From the NCBI RefSeq assembly GCF_014486675.1, contig NZ_JACTAC010000018.1, positions 1 through 47,860 of the forward strand: a stretch of 47,860 bases of DNA, given 5' to 3'. Source of the DNA: Flavobacterium macrobrachii. Its GTDB lineage: Bacteria > Bacteroidota > Bacteroidia > Flavobacteriales > Flavobacteriaceae. Every line of letters begins with the position of its first letter. The stretch's first letter is position 1. A program made the translations under genes and the position numbers. Under the pieces are notes generated by a model, which worked only from the letters and a program-made list of their open reading frames with translations, was not told where the DNA came from and made no database searches. Positions 26,204-34,926 of this stretch are shown here, one piece after another.

Positions 26204-27943
26204 TTATCTTTTATTTCTAGCTGATTTTTTCTTGTCAGCTTTTGGACCAACTCTTGACATTGCACATCTGAAACCAATGTAATCAGTAGCAATATCTTGA
26301 GGGAAATATCTTCTTTGAGCTGGATCTAACCAATATGCTCTATCTCTCCAAGAACCACCTTTGTAAACTCTTACATCATCATTAACAAGCGTTGTTCTTT
26401 TGTTAGATTTGTCATATTTTCTAACCATTGAACCTAAACTATCTACAGAAACATTGTGTTTTGGAGAATCGTACATTCTTTGGTTGTCATTTAATTTTCC
26501 TTTTTCGTCTCCTTCTTCAGAACTTCCAAATTTGAAATAACGACTAGATTGTTTGTCACCATCTCTGTAATTTCTGTTGTCAGATTTGTCAAAGTTTTGT
26601 CTTAAATACGTTTCGTTTTCATCAACTGGTACTTGAGCAAGTTCTCCAGGGAAGTTTCTTGCAATAATTTTTCCAGTTGAAATAGTATCGAATTTTTGGT
26701 TTTCAGCAGTAACTAATTCTACTTTTCCGTCTTCACCAATTTTATTTTTCATGTACACGTTTCCTCTGTAATAGTTGAAATCGTTTGCTTCATCATCAAC
26801 AATTGGTCTGTAAACGTCAGCAACCCATTCTGCAACATTACCTGCCATATCATATAAACCAAAATCATTTGGTGGGTATGATTTAACTTTGTTAGTGATG
26901 TCAGCACCATCGTCAGACCAACCTGCAATTCCACCGTAATCACCTTTTCCTTGTTTAAAGTTAGCCAATTGATCACCTCTAACTTGTCTTTTTCCTGAAC
27001 GCGTGTAACTTCCAGACCAAGGATATTTCTTTTGTCCTTTGTAAATATTGTATTCTCTTTGTCCTACATCAGAGGCAGCAGCATATTCCCATTCTGCTTC
27101 AGTTGGTAGTCTATAATCAGGTAAAATTAAACCTGAACTTCTTGTTGCATATACGTTTTTAGGATCGTTTCCGCCAGTCGGTTGTGCATTTGCTCCACCA
27201 TCAGTTCCACTTGAGCTTTTCTTAACAGCACCTCTGCCTTTTCCTCTTTGTAAAACGATTTCAGAATCACCGCCTACAGCTTGATTAGGAACTGCTAAAT
27301 AAGTTTGCGTACTAAACACCTTTCCAGCTTCTGCATTTGTAACTTTAGCATCTTTTTTCAAATATCTTTGTTCTTCAAGGATTTTTTCGTTTACACGATC
27401 GGTTCTCCATCTTGAAAATTCAGTTGCTTGTATCCAGTTAACCCCAACTACAGGATATTCTCCATAAGCAGGATGTCTTAAATAGTTTTCGGTCATCGTT
27501 TCGTTATATCCTAAACGATTTCTCCATACTAATGTATCTGGCGATGCACCTTCATAGATGTTTTTGTAGTTTTCTTGGTCTGGAGGATAAACTCTTTTTA
27601 ACCAATCAAGATATTCCATATACATCATGTTGGTAACTTCGGTTTCATCCATGTAGAATGATTGGACGTGTTGTTGATTTGGAGTGTTGTTCCAATCGTG
27701 CATTACGTCATCTTGAACTTTACCCATGGTAAAAGTTCCACCTTCTACTAAAACAAGTCCTGGACCAGTAGCTTGTTTTTTAAATTTTGAGGCATACTGA
27801 AAACCACCTTTTTTGTCGTTGATTTTCCATCCAGTAGCTTTTGAACCACCTTTTGAGTCCGATTTTTTGCTACAAGATGTAATACTTATTGTTAATGCTA
27901 ACAATAGTAGTAGTCTAGTATTCATAACTTTATTTGTTTTCAT
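26204..27943 (-). CDS. gldJ: Gliding motility lipoprotein GldJ
   Basis: A 579-aa lipoprotein with the lipobox ISITSC (Cys24). The body has the formylglycine-generating-enzyme/sulfatase-modifying fold: GLVLVEGGTFTMGKVQDD near residue 64, YRLPTEAEWEYAAAS, and the closing YKGGSWRDRAYWLDP and YIGFRCAMSRV. GldJ is known in Flavobacterium as essential for gliding and for the type IX secretion machinery, in the same ring/motor complex as GldK-GldN. It is recognised by the whole-length pattern, the basic C-terminal tail, and by its position divergent from porU. Confidence 0.95.
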   Translation of the reverse strand: MKTNKVMNTRLLLLLALTISITSCSKKSDSKGGSKATGWKINDKKGGFQYASKFKKQATGPGLVLVEGGTFTMGKVQDDVMHDWNNTPNQQHVQSFYMDETEVTNMMYMEYLDWLKRVYPPDQENYKNIYEGASPDTLVWRNRLGYNETMTENYLRHPAYGEYPVVGVNWIQATEFSRWRTDRVNEKILEEQRYLKKDAKVTNAEAGKVFSTQTYLAVPNQAVGGDSEIVLQRGKGRGAVKKSSSGTDGGANAQPTGGNDPKNVYATRSSGLILPDYRLPTEAEWEYAAASDVGQREYNIYKGQKKYPWSGSYTRSGKRQVRGDQLANFKQGKGDYGGIAGWSDDGADITNKVKSYPPNDFGLYDMAGNVAEWVADVYRPIVDDEANDFNYYRGNVYMKNKIGEDGKVELVTAENQKFDTISTGKIIARNFPGELAQVPVDENETYLRQNFDKSDNRNYRDGDKQSSRYFKFGSSEEGDEKGKLNDNQRMYDSPKHNVSVDSLGSMVRKYDKSNKRTTLVNDDVRVYKGGSWRDRAYWLDPAQRRYFPQDIATDYIGFRCAMSRVGPKADKKKSARNKR

Positions 27944-28137
27944 ACTTTAGTAGGTAACTAATTTGTGGCGCAATTTAAGAATTAACCTTTAATTTGCAAC
28001 ATCTTTTTTAAATTAATACTAAATTCGCTCTTAAAAATTGTGAGCTTATTATATAAACGCAAAAATATATTTTTTATTGTGTTATCCTAAAAAAAAATAC
28101 ACAATATTTTTTGTATAATTACGTTCTATTAATTGTT

Positions 28138-31100
28138 ATGAGAAAGAATATACTGTTTTTATTGTTTTTTTTGGTGTGTTTTGTTGGATTCAGTCAAGAA
28201 CAAGGCACGGTTTCCATTGTTTGGAAGTCAAATTCAAGCTATACTATTGGAGATAACTCCTATCTGTTACCACAGTTTAATGTTGAAAATTTTCAATTTA
28301 ATGCGGTGGAAAATAGCGTAGTTTTTTTTAAAACTATTTCAACATCATCTCTTTTTGATGAAAAAAGTGCATTAGAAATTTCTAATGTAGTTTATGAATC
28401 AATTAATGAGAGCGAACTTGGAGATGTATCGAAGAGGAATTTACCTTCAACTTTGAAATATTGGTCTCAAACGTATCGTGCTAGAGATAAATTTTACCTT
28501 CAATTTTTTGTTTCTCCTATTGTAAATGAAAATGGAGTTTATAAAAAAATTATTTCTTTTTCCTACAGAATTAATCAATCAGCAAATCGAACTGCTTTTT
28601 CAACACAATCCAACTTTAGTATTGAAAATTCAGTTTTAGCATCTGGTAATTGGTATCGTTTTTATGTAAAAAAATCGGGTGTTTATCGACTTACAAGAAG
28701 TTTTCTTCAAAGCATAGGCTTAAATACAAATGTTGATCCTAGACGAATTAAGATTTATGGAAATGGTGGGCGAATGGTTCCTTTACAAAATTCAGAATAT
28801 TATCCGATTGATTTAGCTGAAAATGCAGTTCAGTTTGTTGGTGAAAACGATGGTGTTTTTGATAATCAAGATTACATTTTATTTTATGCCGAAGGAGTAG
28901 ATAATTGGAGTCAAGAAAATTTTACCAATTTGAATTTATACGAAGATAAGTCTTATTATTATGTTACTTTTGGAGGTGATCTAGGGAAAAGAATTCCCGA
29001 AATGCCGCAACCCACTACAAATCCAACCACAACCATTACTACTTTTGATGATTATCAATTTCATGAAGTTGATAATACTAATGTTTTGGAGTTGGGTAGA
29101 ATTTGGTTTGGCGAATCGTTTTCGATTACTGATGAAAGAACGTTTGATTTTTTATTTCCTAATCTAGTTACCACAGTACCAGTAGATTTTAATATGCACT
29201 TTGTAACACAATCTTCGGCTGTAACTGTTTTTTCTGCTGAAGCTAATGGTCAAGCCTTAGGAAGTCAGTCTTTTTCTGCGCTAAATCCAGATAGTAGTAT
29301 TAAAGCTATTAATGCAAGTATAAAAAATGCTATTCCACTAAGTTCGGATAATATTGAGATTAAAATAAAATATGATGATAATGGTGTTCCTAATTCAAAA
29401 GCCTATTTGAATTTTATCCGGGTGAAAGCCAAACGAAATTTAAAGGGTTACAACAAGCAATTTCGTTTTCAATCTGCCGAAGCCGAAGCTAATATTGGTG
29501 TTGGCGAGTATCAAATTTCCAATGCTACTTCGATTAATCAAGTTTGGGATATTACAGATATATATAATGTACAAAAAATCGAAAATACTTCGGGAAGTGG
29601 ATTTGCTTTTAGAGCCAATCTTGGGGAATTAAAAAAGTATATAGCTGTAGATAGTAATGATTATTATTCTCCATTAAAAGATTCGAAGTCGAAAGTAGAA
29701 AATCAAAATCTAAAAGGAACAGTTTTTAAAAATACTCAAGGTCAGTTTCAAGATATCGACTACCTTATTATTACGCCGAAAAATTTAACTACTCAAGCTG
29801 AAAAATTAGCTAATTTTCATCGAAACTATTCTCAGATGAATGTAAAAGTAATTACACTTGAGTCTATTTATCAGGAATTTTCATCAGGAAAGCAAGATGT
29901 TGGAGCTATTAGAAATTTTGTTAAATATGTTTATCATAACGCTTCATCGTCAGATAAAAGAGTAAAGTATCTAAATCTTTTTGGAGATGCTTCATTTGAT
30001 TTTAAAGATAGAATTCAACGAAATACTAATGTTGTTCCCATTTATCAATCGGCAAATAGTTTTACCGATGGAGAATTTTCATTTGCTTCCGATGATTTTT
30101 TTGGGTTAATGGATGACGAAGAAGGTAGAATAGATTATTATTCTGAAAATGGCAGCTGGATTAATTCAATCAAAGGTTTAGATATTGCTGTCGGAAGAAT
30201 GATTGCAAATTCTGCTCAACAAGCTGATGAATTGGTTAATAAAGTGATAGAATATCATGATATTAAATCTTATGGAAATTGGCGAAATAATTATGTGGCG
30301 ATATCAGATGATTCTGATAAAATATCAGATGCTACTCTTCAATTTAGACAAAATGCACTGGCAGATGCAATAGTAATTCAAAAACCATTTGTAAATGTCA
30401 AAAAAATATTGATGGACTCTTATGTTCAAGAGGCATCAGCAGGAGGAAAAAGATACCCAAAAGCTCGTCAAGAAATTTTTGAAGCATTTGAAAAAGGTGC
30501 GTTGGTATTTAATTACTTAGGGCATGGAGGAGAAGATGGGCTTTCGGGAGAAAGAATTTGGGAAAAATCAGATGGTCAAAATTTGAGTAATCAATATAAA
30601 TATCCTTTATTTATTACAATAACGTGCGATTTTTCACGATTTGATAATCCAACACGACCAACAGCAGGTGAATATACTTATTGGAATCCAAAAGGTGGTG
30701 CAATATCTATGATTACAACTGTACGATCCATTTTTCAAGGTCCAGCCGAAATCTTCAATAACAAATTGGCTGAATATGTTTTTTCATATAATGGAACTAA
30801 TCAAAATTCAATTGCTGAAAACTTGCGATTGGCTAAGAATTTTAACCCTAATTCATCAACTAATATTGTATTTTATTTAGGTGATCCAGCAATAAAACTT
30901 GCAATGGCTGAACCAAAGGTAGTTTTGACTAAAGTAAACGATATTCCAATTACTGATGCCATTCCTGATTTTCAATCATTGGCACCAATGAAAATTACTG
31001 GTGAAGTTCAAGATGATAATGGAAGTTTGCTAACTACTTACAATGGAGAGATTGCAATCAATATATATGATAAACAAATAACTCGCTCAACATTAAATAA

Positions 31101-31995
31101 TGATTTTCTGAGTCCTCCAATTAACTTTAATATACTAGGAGAAACTATTTTTAGAGGAAATGCTTCTGTTGTTAATGGTAAATTTGAGATTAATTTTGTG
31201 GTTCCACGAGATATAAGGGTTCCAGTAGAAAATGGAAGAATAAGTTTTTATGCCAAAAGAAATCAAATACGATTAGATAAGACAGGATACAATACGGATA
31301 TAAAAATTGGAGGAGTAAATTTGAATGCAGTTGCAGATAATACTGGTCCAACCGTTAGATTATATATGAACGACGAAACTTTTGTAAATGGTGGTATTAC
31401 AAATTCATCACCGTTTTTATTGGCGCTTTTGCAGGATGAAAATGGAATAAATACAGCAGGTGGAATTGGCCATGATATTGTTGGGATTTTGGATGGAGAT
31501 GAAACCAATCCCTATATAATGAATGATTATTATCAAACAGAATTAGATAATCATACAAGAGGTAGAGTTTATTTTCCTTACAGAGATTTGGCACCAGGAT
31601 TGCATACCATAACTTTCAAAGCTTGGGATGTTTACAATAATCCAATCACTGCAGAAATACAGTTTGTTGTTGTTGGTGATGACTCTGTAACTTTGAAAAA
31701 CGTACTTAATTACCCTAATCCATTTGTGAGTTATACTGAGTTTTGGTTTTCTCACAACAGGCCATTTGAGCCATTGGAAGTTCAAGTTCAAGTGATGACT
31801 ATCACAGGAAAAATTGTCTGGACAAAAAATCAAACTGTAATCAATGAAGGATTTTTGTCGAGAGATATTGTTTGGGATGGAAAAGATGATTTTGGCGATC
31901 GAATTGGAAAAGGTGTTTATGTGTATAAGTTGACTGTAAAATCCACTTTGTCGAATAAACGTGCAGAAAAAATAGAAAAACTTGTAATCCTATAG
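28138..31995 (+). CDS. porU: Type IX secretion system sortase PorU
   Basis: A 1285-aa gingipain-family (C25) cysteine protease. In the type IX system it removes the C-terminal signal of exported proteins and attaches them at the cell surface. The signal peptide is about 20 aa (MRKNILFLLFFLVCFVGFSQ). The catalytic His is about residue 796 in FNYLGHGGEDG and the Cys about residue 830 in TITCDFSRFDNP. The C-terminal ~95 residues form a CTD/FlgD-like beta domain (VLNYPNPFVSYTEFWF... GVYVYKLTVKS). The ATG at 28138 is preferred over a TTG 27 nt upstream because the signal peptide then starts correctly. It is transcribed away from gldJ and is followed by porV after 36 nt. Confidence 0.95.
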   Translation: MRKNILFLLFFLVCFVGFSQEQGTVSIVWKSNSSYTIGDNSYLLPQFNVENFQFNAVENSVVFFKTISTSSLFDEKSALEISNVVYESINESELGDVSKRNLPSTLKYWSQTYRARDKFYLQFFVSPIVNENGVYKKIISFSYRINQSANRTAFSTQSNFSIENSVLASGNWYRFYVKKSGVYRLTRSFLQSIGLNTNVDPRRIKIYGNGGRMVPLQNSEYYPIDLAENAVQFVGENDGVFDNQDYILFYAEGVDNWSQENFTNLNLYEDKSYYYVTFGGDLGKRIPEMPQPTTNPTTTITTFDDYQFHEVDNTNVLELGRIWFGESFSITDERTFDFLFPNLVTTVPVDFNMHFVTQSSAVTVFSAEANGQALGSQSFSALNPDSSIKAINASIKNAIPLSSDNIEIKIKYDDNGVPNSKAYLNFIRVKAKRNLKGYNKQFRFQSAEAEANIGVGEYQISNATSINQVWDITDIYNVQKIENTSGSGFAFRANLGELKKYIAVDSNDYYSPLKDSKSKVENQNLKGTVFKNTQGQFQDIDYLIITPKNLTTQAEKLANFHRNYSQMNVKVITLESIYQEFSSGKQDVGAIRNFVKYVYHNASSSDKRVKYLNLFGDASFDFKDRIQRNTNVVPIYQSANSFTDGEFSFASDDFFGLMDDEEGRIDYYSENGSWINSIKGLDIAVGRMIANSAQQADELVNKVIEYHDIKSYGNWRNNYVAISDDSDKISDATLQFRQNALADAIVIQKPFVNVKKILMDSYVQEASAGGKRYPKARQEIFEAFEKGALVFNYLGHGGEDGLSGERIWEKSDGQNLSNQYKYPLFITITCDFSRFDNPTRPTAGEYTYWNPKGGAISMITTVRSIFQGPAEIFNNKLAEYVFSYNGTNQNSIAENLRLAKNFNPNSSTNIVFYLGDPAIKLAMAEPKVVLTKVNDIPITDAIPDFQSLAPMKITGEVQDDNGSLLTTYNGEIAINIYDKQITRSTLNNDFLSPPINFNILGETIFRGNASVVNGKFEINFVVPRDIRVPVENGRISFYAKRNQIRLDKTGYNTDIKIGGVNLNAVADNTGPTVRLYMNDETFVNGGITNSSPFLLALLQDENGINTAGGIGHDIVGILDGDETNPYIMNDYYQTELDNHTRGRVYFPYRDLAPGLHTITFKAWDVYNNPITAEIQFVVVGDDSVTLKNVLNYPNPFVSYTEFWFSHNRPFEPLEVQVQVMTITGKIVWTKNQTVINEGFLSRDIVWDGKDDFGDRIGKGVYVYKLTVKSTLSNKRAEKIEKLVIL

Positions 31996-32011
31996 GAAAA
32001 TCATATATTTG
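31982..32011 (+). promoter_or_regulatory. Possible internal promoter of porV
   Basis: TTG (31982-31984), a 19-nt spacer and TATATTTG (32004-32011) match the Bacteroidetes promoter and lie at the porU-porV junction. PorV could therefore be made in excess over PorU. Confidence 0.5.
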
Positions 32012-32031
32012 TTAACTTTTATAAAATTAAA

Positions 32032-33219
32032 ATGAAAAAAATTGCTGTTTTATTACTACTAACCACTATACAATTAGTTAAAGCCCAAGATGACAGTCGT
32101 GTTATTACTACAGGAGTACCGTTTCTTTTAATTGCGGCAGATGCACGTGCTGCTGGAATGGGTGATCAAGGCGTGGCAACATCTCCGGATACTTATTCTC
32201 AACAATGGAATCCAGCAAAGTATGCTTTTGCATTAGACAAACAAGGTTTTTCAATTAGTTATACACCTTATTTAACAGAGTTAGTAAATGATATTTCATT
32301 AGGTCAAGTTACTTATTACAATAGATTTGGCGAAGAAGGAAGAAGTGCATTTGCTGGAAGTTTGCGTTATTTTGGATTAGGCGAAATTGAATTACGTCAA
32401 AACGCTGATGATGTAGCTCAGGTGGTAAAACCATTTGAATTAGCTCTAGATGGTTCTTATGCTTTAAAATTAAGTGAGCGTTTTTCTATGTCAGTAGCAG
32501 GAAGATATATTCGTTCACAGTTAAGAATTCCTACGGAAAGTTCAGGCGGAGATGCAAAACCAGCCAGTACATTTGCATTCGATATAGCAGGTTATTATCA
32601 ATCGGAAGAAGATGCTTATGGCGATTTCAATGGAAGATGGAGAGCAGGATTTAATTTCCAAAATATGGGTCCAAAAATTAATTATGATGCTGGTACATCT
32701 GATGACAATAGTGCTAACTTTTTGCCTGCCAATATGAGAATTGGCGGTGGTTTTGATTTTATTTTTGATGATTACAATAAGGTGTCGTTAAATCTTGAAG
32801 TGACAAAATTACTAGTTCCAACACCTCAAAAACTTGATGTTAACGGAGATGGAGAAATAACTTCTTCTGAAAGAGATCAAGTCATAGGTGATTACAATCG
32901 AGTAAATTGGGTTTCAGGGGTTTTTAAATCCTTTGGAGATGCGCCAGGTGGATTTAGCGAAGAATTAAAAGAGTTAACCTATTCAGCCGGAGCAGAATAT
33001 TTATATCAAGACTCATTTGCTATGCGATTAGGATATTTTCACGAAAGCCCATTAAAAGGAGCAAGACAATTTTTCTCACTTGGAGCAGGATTTAAGTACA
33101 ACACAGTTAAAATAGATGTTTCTTATTTGTTCTCAGCATCAAAAGTGAAAAATCCATTAGAAAACACCCTTCGTTTCTCATTGACGTTTAACTTCGGTGA
33201 TCAATACGAAGAATATTAA
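32032..33219 (+). CDS. porV: Type IX secretion outer-membrane protein PorV (LptO)
   Basis: A 395-aa FadL-type barrel. The signal peptide ends near KAQ (residues ~1-18). The N-terminal plug-like part reads PFLLIAADARAAGMGDQGVAT, and the C-terminal strand ends LRFSLTFNFGDQ. PorV is known to pick up cargo from the translocon and carry it to the PorU sortase in the outer membrane. Its place directly after porU is the conserved Flavobacterium arrangement. It has about 14 expected strands and no sign of damage. Confidence 0.94.
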   Translation: MKKIAVLLLLTTIQLVKAQDDSRVITTGVPFLLIAADARAAGMGDQGVATSPDTYSQQWNPAKYAFALDKQGFSISYTPYLTELVNDISLGQVTYYNRFGEEGRSAFAGSLRYFGLGEIELRQNADDVAQVVKPFELALDGSYALKLSERFSMSVAGRYIRSQLRIPTESSGGDAKPASTFAFDIAGYYQSEEDAYGDFNGRWRAGFNFQNMGPKINYDAGTSDDNSANFLPANMRIGGGFDFIFDDYNKVSLNLEVTKLLVPTPQKLDVNGDGEITSSERDQVIGDYNRVNWVSGVFKSFGDAPGGFSEELKELTYSAGAEYLYQDSFAMRLGYFHESPLKGARQFFSLGAGFKYNTVKIDVSYLFSASKVKNPLENTLRFSLTFNFGDQYEEY

Positions 33220-33241
33220 TAAAAAATAAAGTAAAATAATT

Positions 33242-33276
33242 ATCCAAATTTCTCCTTTGAAATTTGGATTTTTTTT
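33242..33276 (+). terminator. Terminator after porV
   Basis: A 10-bp stem ATCCAAATTT (33242-33251) with AAATTTGGAT (33260-33269) is followed by a run of Ts. It separates porU-porV from cdd. Confidence 0.85.
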
Positions 33277-33288
33277 CCCCTATACATA

Positions 33289-33771
33289 ATGAAAGAAATA
33301 AATATCAATACCTCGTTTACAGTGTATCAGTCGGTTGCAGAACTTCCTCAAGATGTACAATTATTAATGGAACAAGCCATTGAAATTCGAAAAAAAGCTT
33401 ATGCGCCATACTCCAAATTTAGAGTTGGAGCTGCACTTTTACTTGATAATGAAAAAGTAGTTTTGGGTTCTAATCAAGAAAATGCAGCTTATCCATCGGG
33501 ACTTTGTGCAGAACGAGTAGCAATTTTTCAATCGGGAGCAATTTATCCTGAAGCAAAAATTGTAAAAATGGCAATTTCAGCAGCTTCGGATACTAATAAA
33601 ACAACCACGCCAATTCCGCCATGTGGAGCATGTCGCCAATCTATTTCGGAGTATGAGTTTAAACAAGAGTATCCTATAGAAATTTATTTCATGGGAGAAA
33701 GAGGTGAAGTTTATTTATCGAAATCGATTTCGAATTTATTACCACTTACTTTTGATAAAAACTTCTTGTAA
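33289..33771 (+). CDS. cdd: Cytidine deaminase
   Basis: A 160-aa zinc enzyme that turns cytidine and deoxycytidine into uridine and deoxyuridine for pyrimidine salvage. The zinc and catalytic motif is GLCAERVAIF (Cys-Ala-Glu), with the second zinc pair in PPCGACRQSI. AYAPYSKFRVGAALLLDN is the substrate-side motif. It is the short tetrameric type, complete, with a possible ~30-aa N-terminal extension (MKEININTSFTVYQSV). Confidence 0.95.
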   Translation: MKEININTSFTVYQSVAELPQDVQLLMEQAIEIRKKAYAPYSKFRVGAALLLDNEKVVLGSNQENAAYPSGLCAERVAIFQSGAIYPEAKIVKMAISAASDTNKTTTPIPPCGACRQSISEYEFKQEYPIEIYFMGERGEVYLSKSISNLLPLTFDKNFL

Positions 33772-33808
33772 AAAGGTAAAAATTACAGTTTTAAATTTTA
33801 CTTCTTAC

Positions 33809-33835
33809 TCGGAATGTTTTACTTTTGCATTCCGA
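33809..33835. promoter_or_regulatory. Palindrome around the pdhA -7 box
   Basis: 8-bp arms TCGGAATG (33809-33816) and CATTCCGA (33828-33835) flank an 11-nt centre that contains TACTTTTG (33820-33827), a perfect TAnnTTTG box about 95 nt before pdhA. The layout suggests a repressor or activator site over the core promoter. A second imperfect hairpin (TTGCATTCCGA with TCGGGACGCAA) follows in the leader. Confidence 0.5.
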
Positions 33836-33922
33836 CGTTTTCGGGACGCAAATTTGTGTGAGTAAACTATTTGCTTTTATTACTAGTAAAAATATTAAAA
33901 AAGCGCTTTAGCGAATAATCAG

Positions 33923-34924
33923 ATGAGAGAAATTACAAAAGATGTTTATTTAAAATGGTATGAAGACATGCTATTTTGGAGAAAGTTTGAAGACAAACTT
34001 GCAGCACTTTATATTCAACAAAAAGTTAGAGGATTTCTACACTTATACAATGGGCAAGAAGCTGTTTTAGCAGGTGCTTTACATGTTATGAATCTAGGCG
34101 GAAAAGACAAAATGATTACTGCCTATCGTAACCACGTTCAGCCAATTGGGATGGGTGTTGATCCAAGAAAAGTAATGGCAGAACTTTTAGGTAAAGTAAC
34201 AGGAACATCCAAAGGAATGGGTGGATCGATGCACATTTTTTCAAAAGAACACGGATTTTATGGAGGTCATGGTATCGTTGGAGCTCAAATTCCAGTTGGG
34301 GCAGGAATGGCTTTTGCCGATAAATATTTTGAAACCGGTGGTGTAACCTTAACCTATTTTGGTGATGGTGCAGCACGTCAAGGTTCACTTCACGAAGCGT
34401 TCAATATGGCAATGTTGTGGAAACTTCCAGTAGTATTCATTTGTGAAAACAATGGATATGCTATGGGAACTTCTGTAGAAAGAACAGCAAATCACACTGA
34501 TATTTGGAAACTTGGTTTAGGTTATGAAATGCCTTGCGGACCAGTTGATGGAATGAATCCAGTAAAAGTTGCCGAAGCAATGCACGAAGCAATGGAAAGA
34601 GCTCGTCGTGGTGAAGGACCAACATTCTTAGAAATGAAAACGTATCGTTATAGAGGTCATTCTATGTCAGATGCGCAATTGTATCGTTCAAAAGAAGAAG
34701 TTGATGAGTATAGAAAAATAGATCCAATTACTCAAGTATTGGATGTTATCAAAGAAAAAAACTATGCTACCGATGCTGAAATTGAGTTGATTGACGAAAG
34801 AGTAAAAGACTTAGTAGAAGAATGTGCCACATTTGCCGAAGAATCTCCTTTCCCAGAAGCACAACAATTGTATGATGTGGTTTACGAACAAGAAAATTAT
34901 CCTTTCATTCCTCATAGACTATAA
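33923..34924 (+). CDS. pdhA: Pyruvate dehydrogenase E1 component, alpha subunit
   Basis: A 333-aa thiamine-diphosphate enzyme subunit. The ThDP motif spans YFGDGAARQGSLHEAFN to CENNGYAMGT (GDG...NN). RGHSMSDAQLYRSKEEV is the conserved phosphorylation-loop region of E1-alpha. MGGSMHIFSKEHGFYGGHGIVGAQIPVGAG is the conserved stretch before it. It works with an E1-beta subunit, which is not in this window. The E2 gene starts 2 nt after its stop codon, and both likely share the palindrome-bearing promoter. Confidence 0.95.
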   Translation: MREITKDVYLKWYEDMLFWRKFEDKLAALYIQQKVRGFLHLYNGQEAVLAGALHVMNLGGKDKMITAYRNHVQPIGMGVDPRKVMAELLGKVTGTSKGMGGSMHIFSKEHGFYGGHGIVGAQIPVGAGMAFADKYFETGGVTLTYFGDGAARQGSLHEAFNMAMLWKLPVVFICENNGYAMGTSVERTANHTDIWKLGLGYEMPCGPVDGMNPVKVAEAMHEAMERARRGEGPTFLEMKTYRYRGHSMSDAQLYRSKEEVDEYRKIDPITQVLDVIKEKNYATDAEIELIDERVKDLVEECATFAEESPFPEAQQLYDVVYEQENYPFIPHRL

Positions 34925-34926
34925 TT

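Noticed and set aside
33242..33276. Riboswitch ahead of cdd
   Set aside because: The structure is a simple terminator stem with a T tract directly after porV, with no room for an aptamer.
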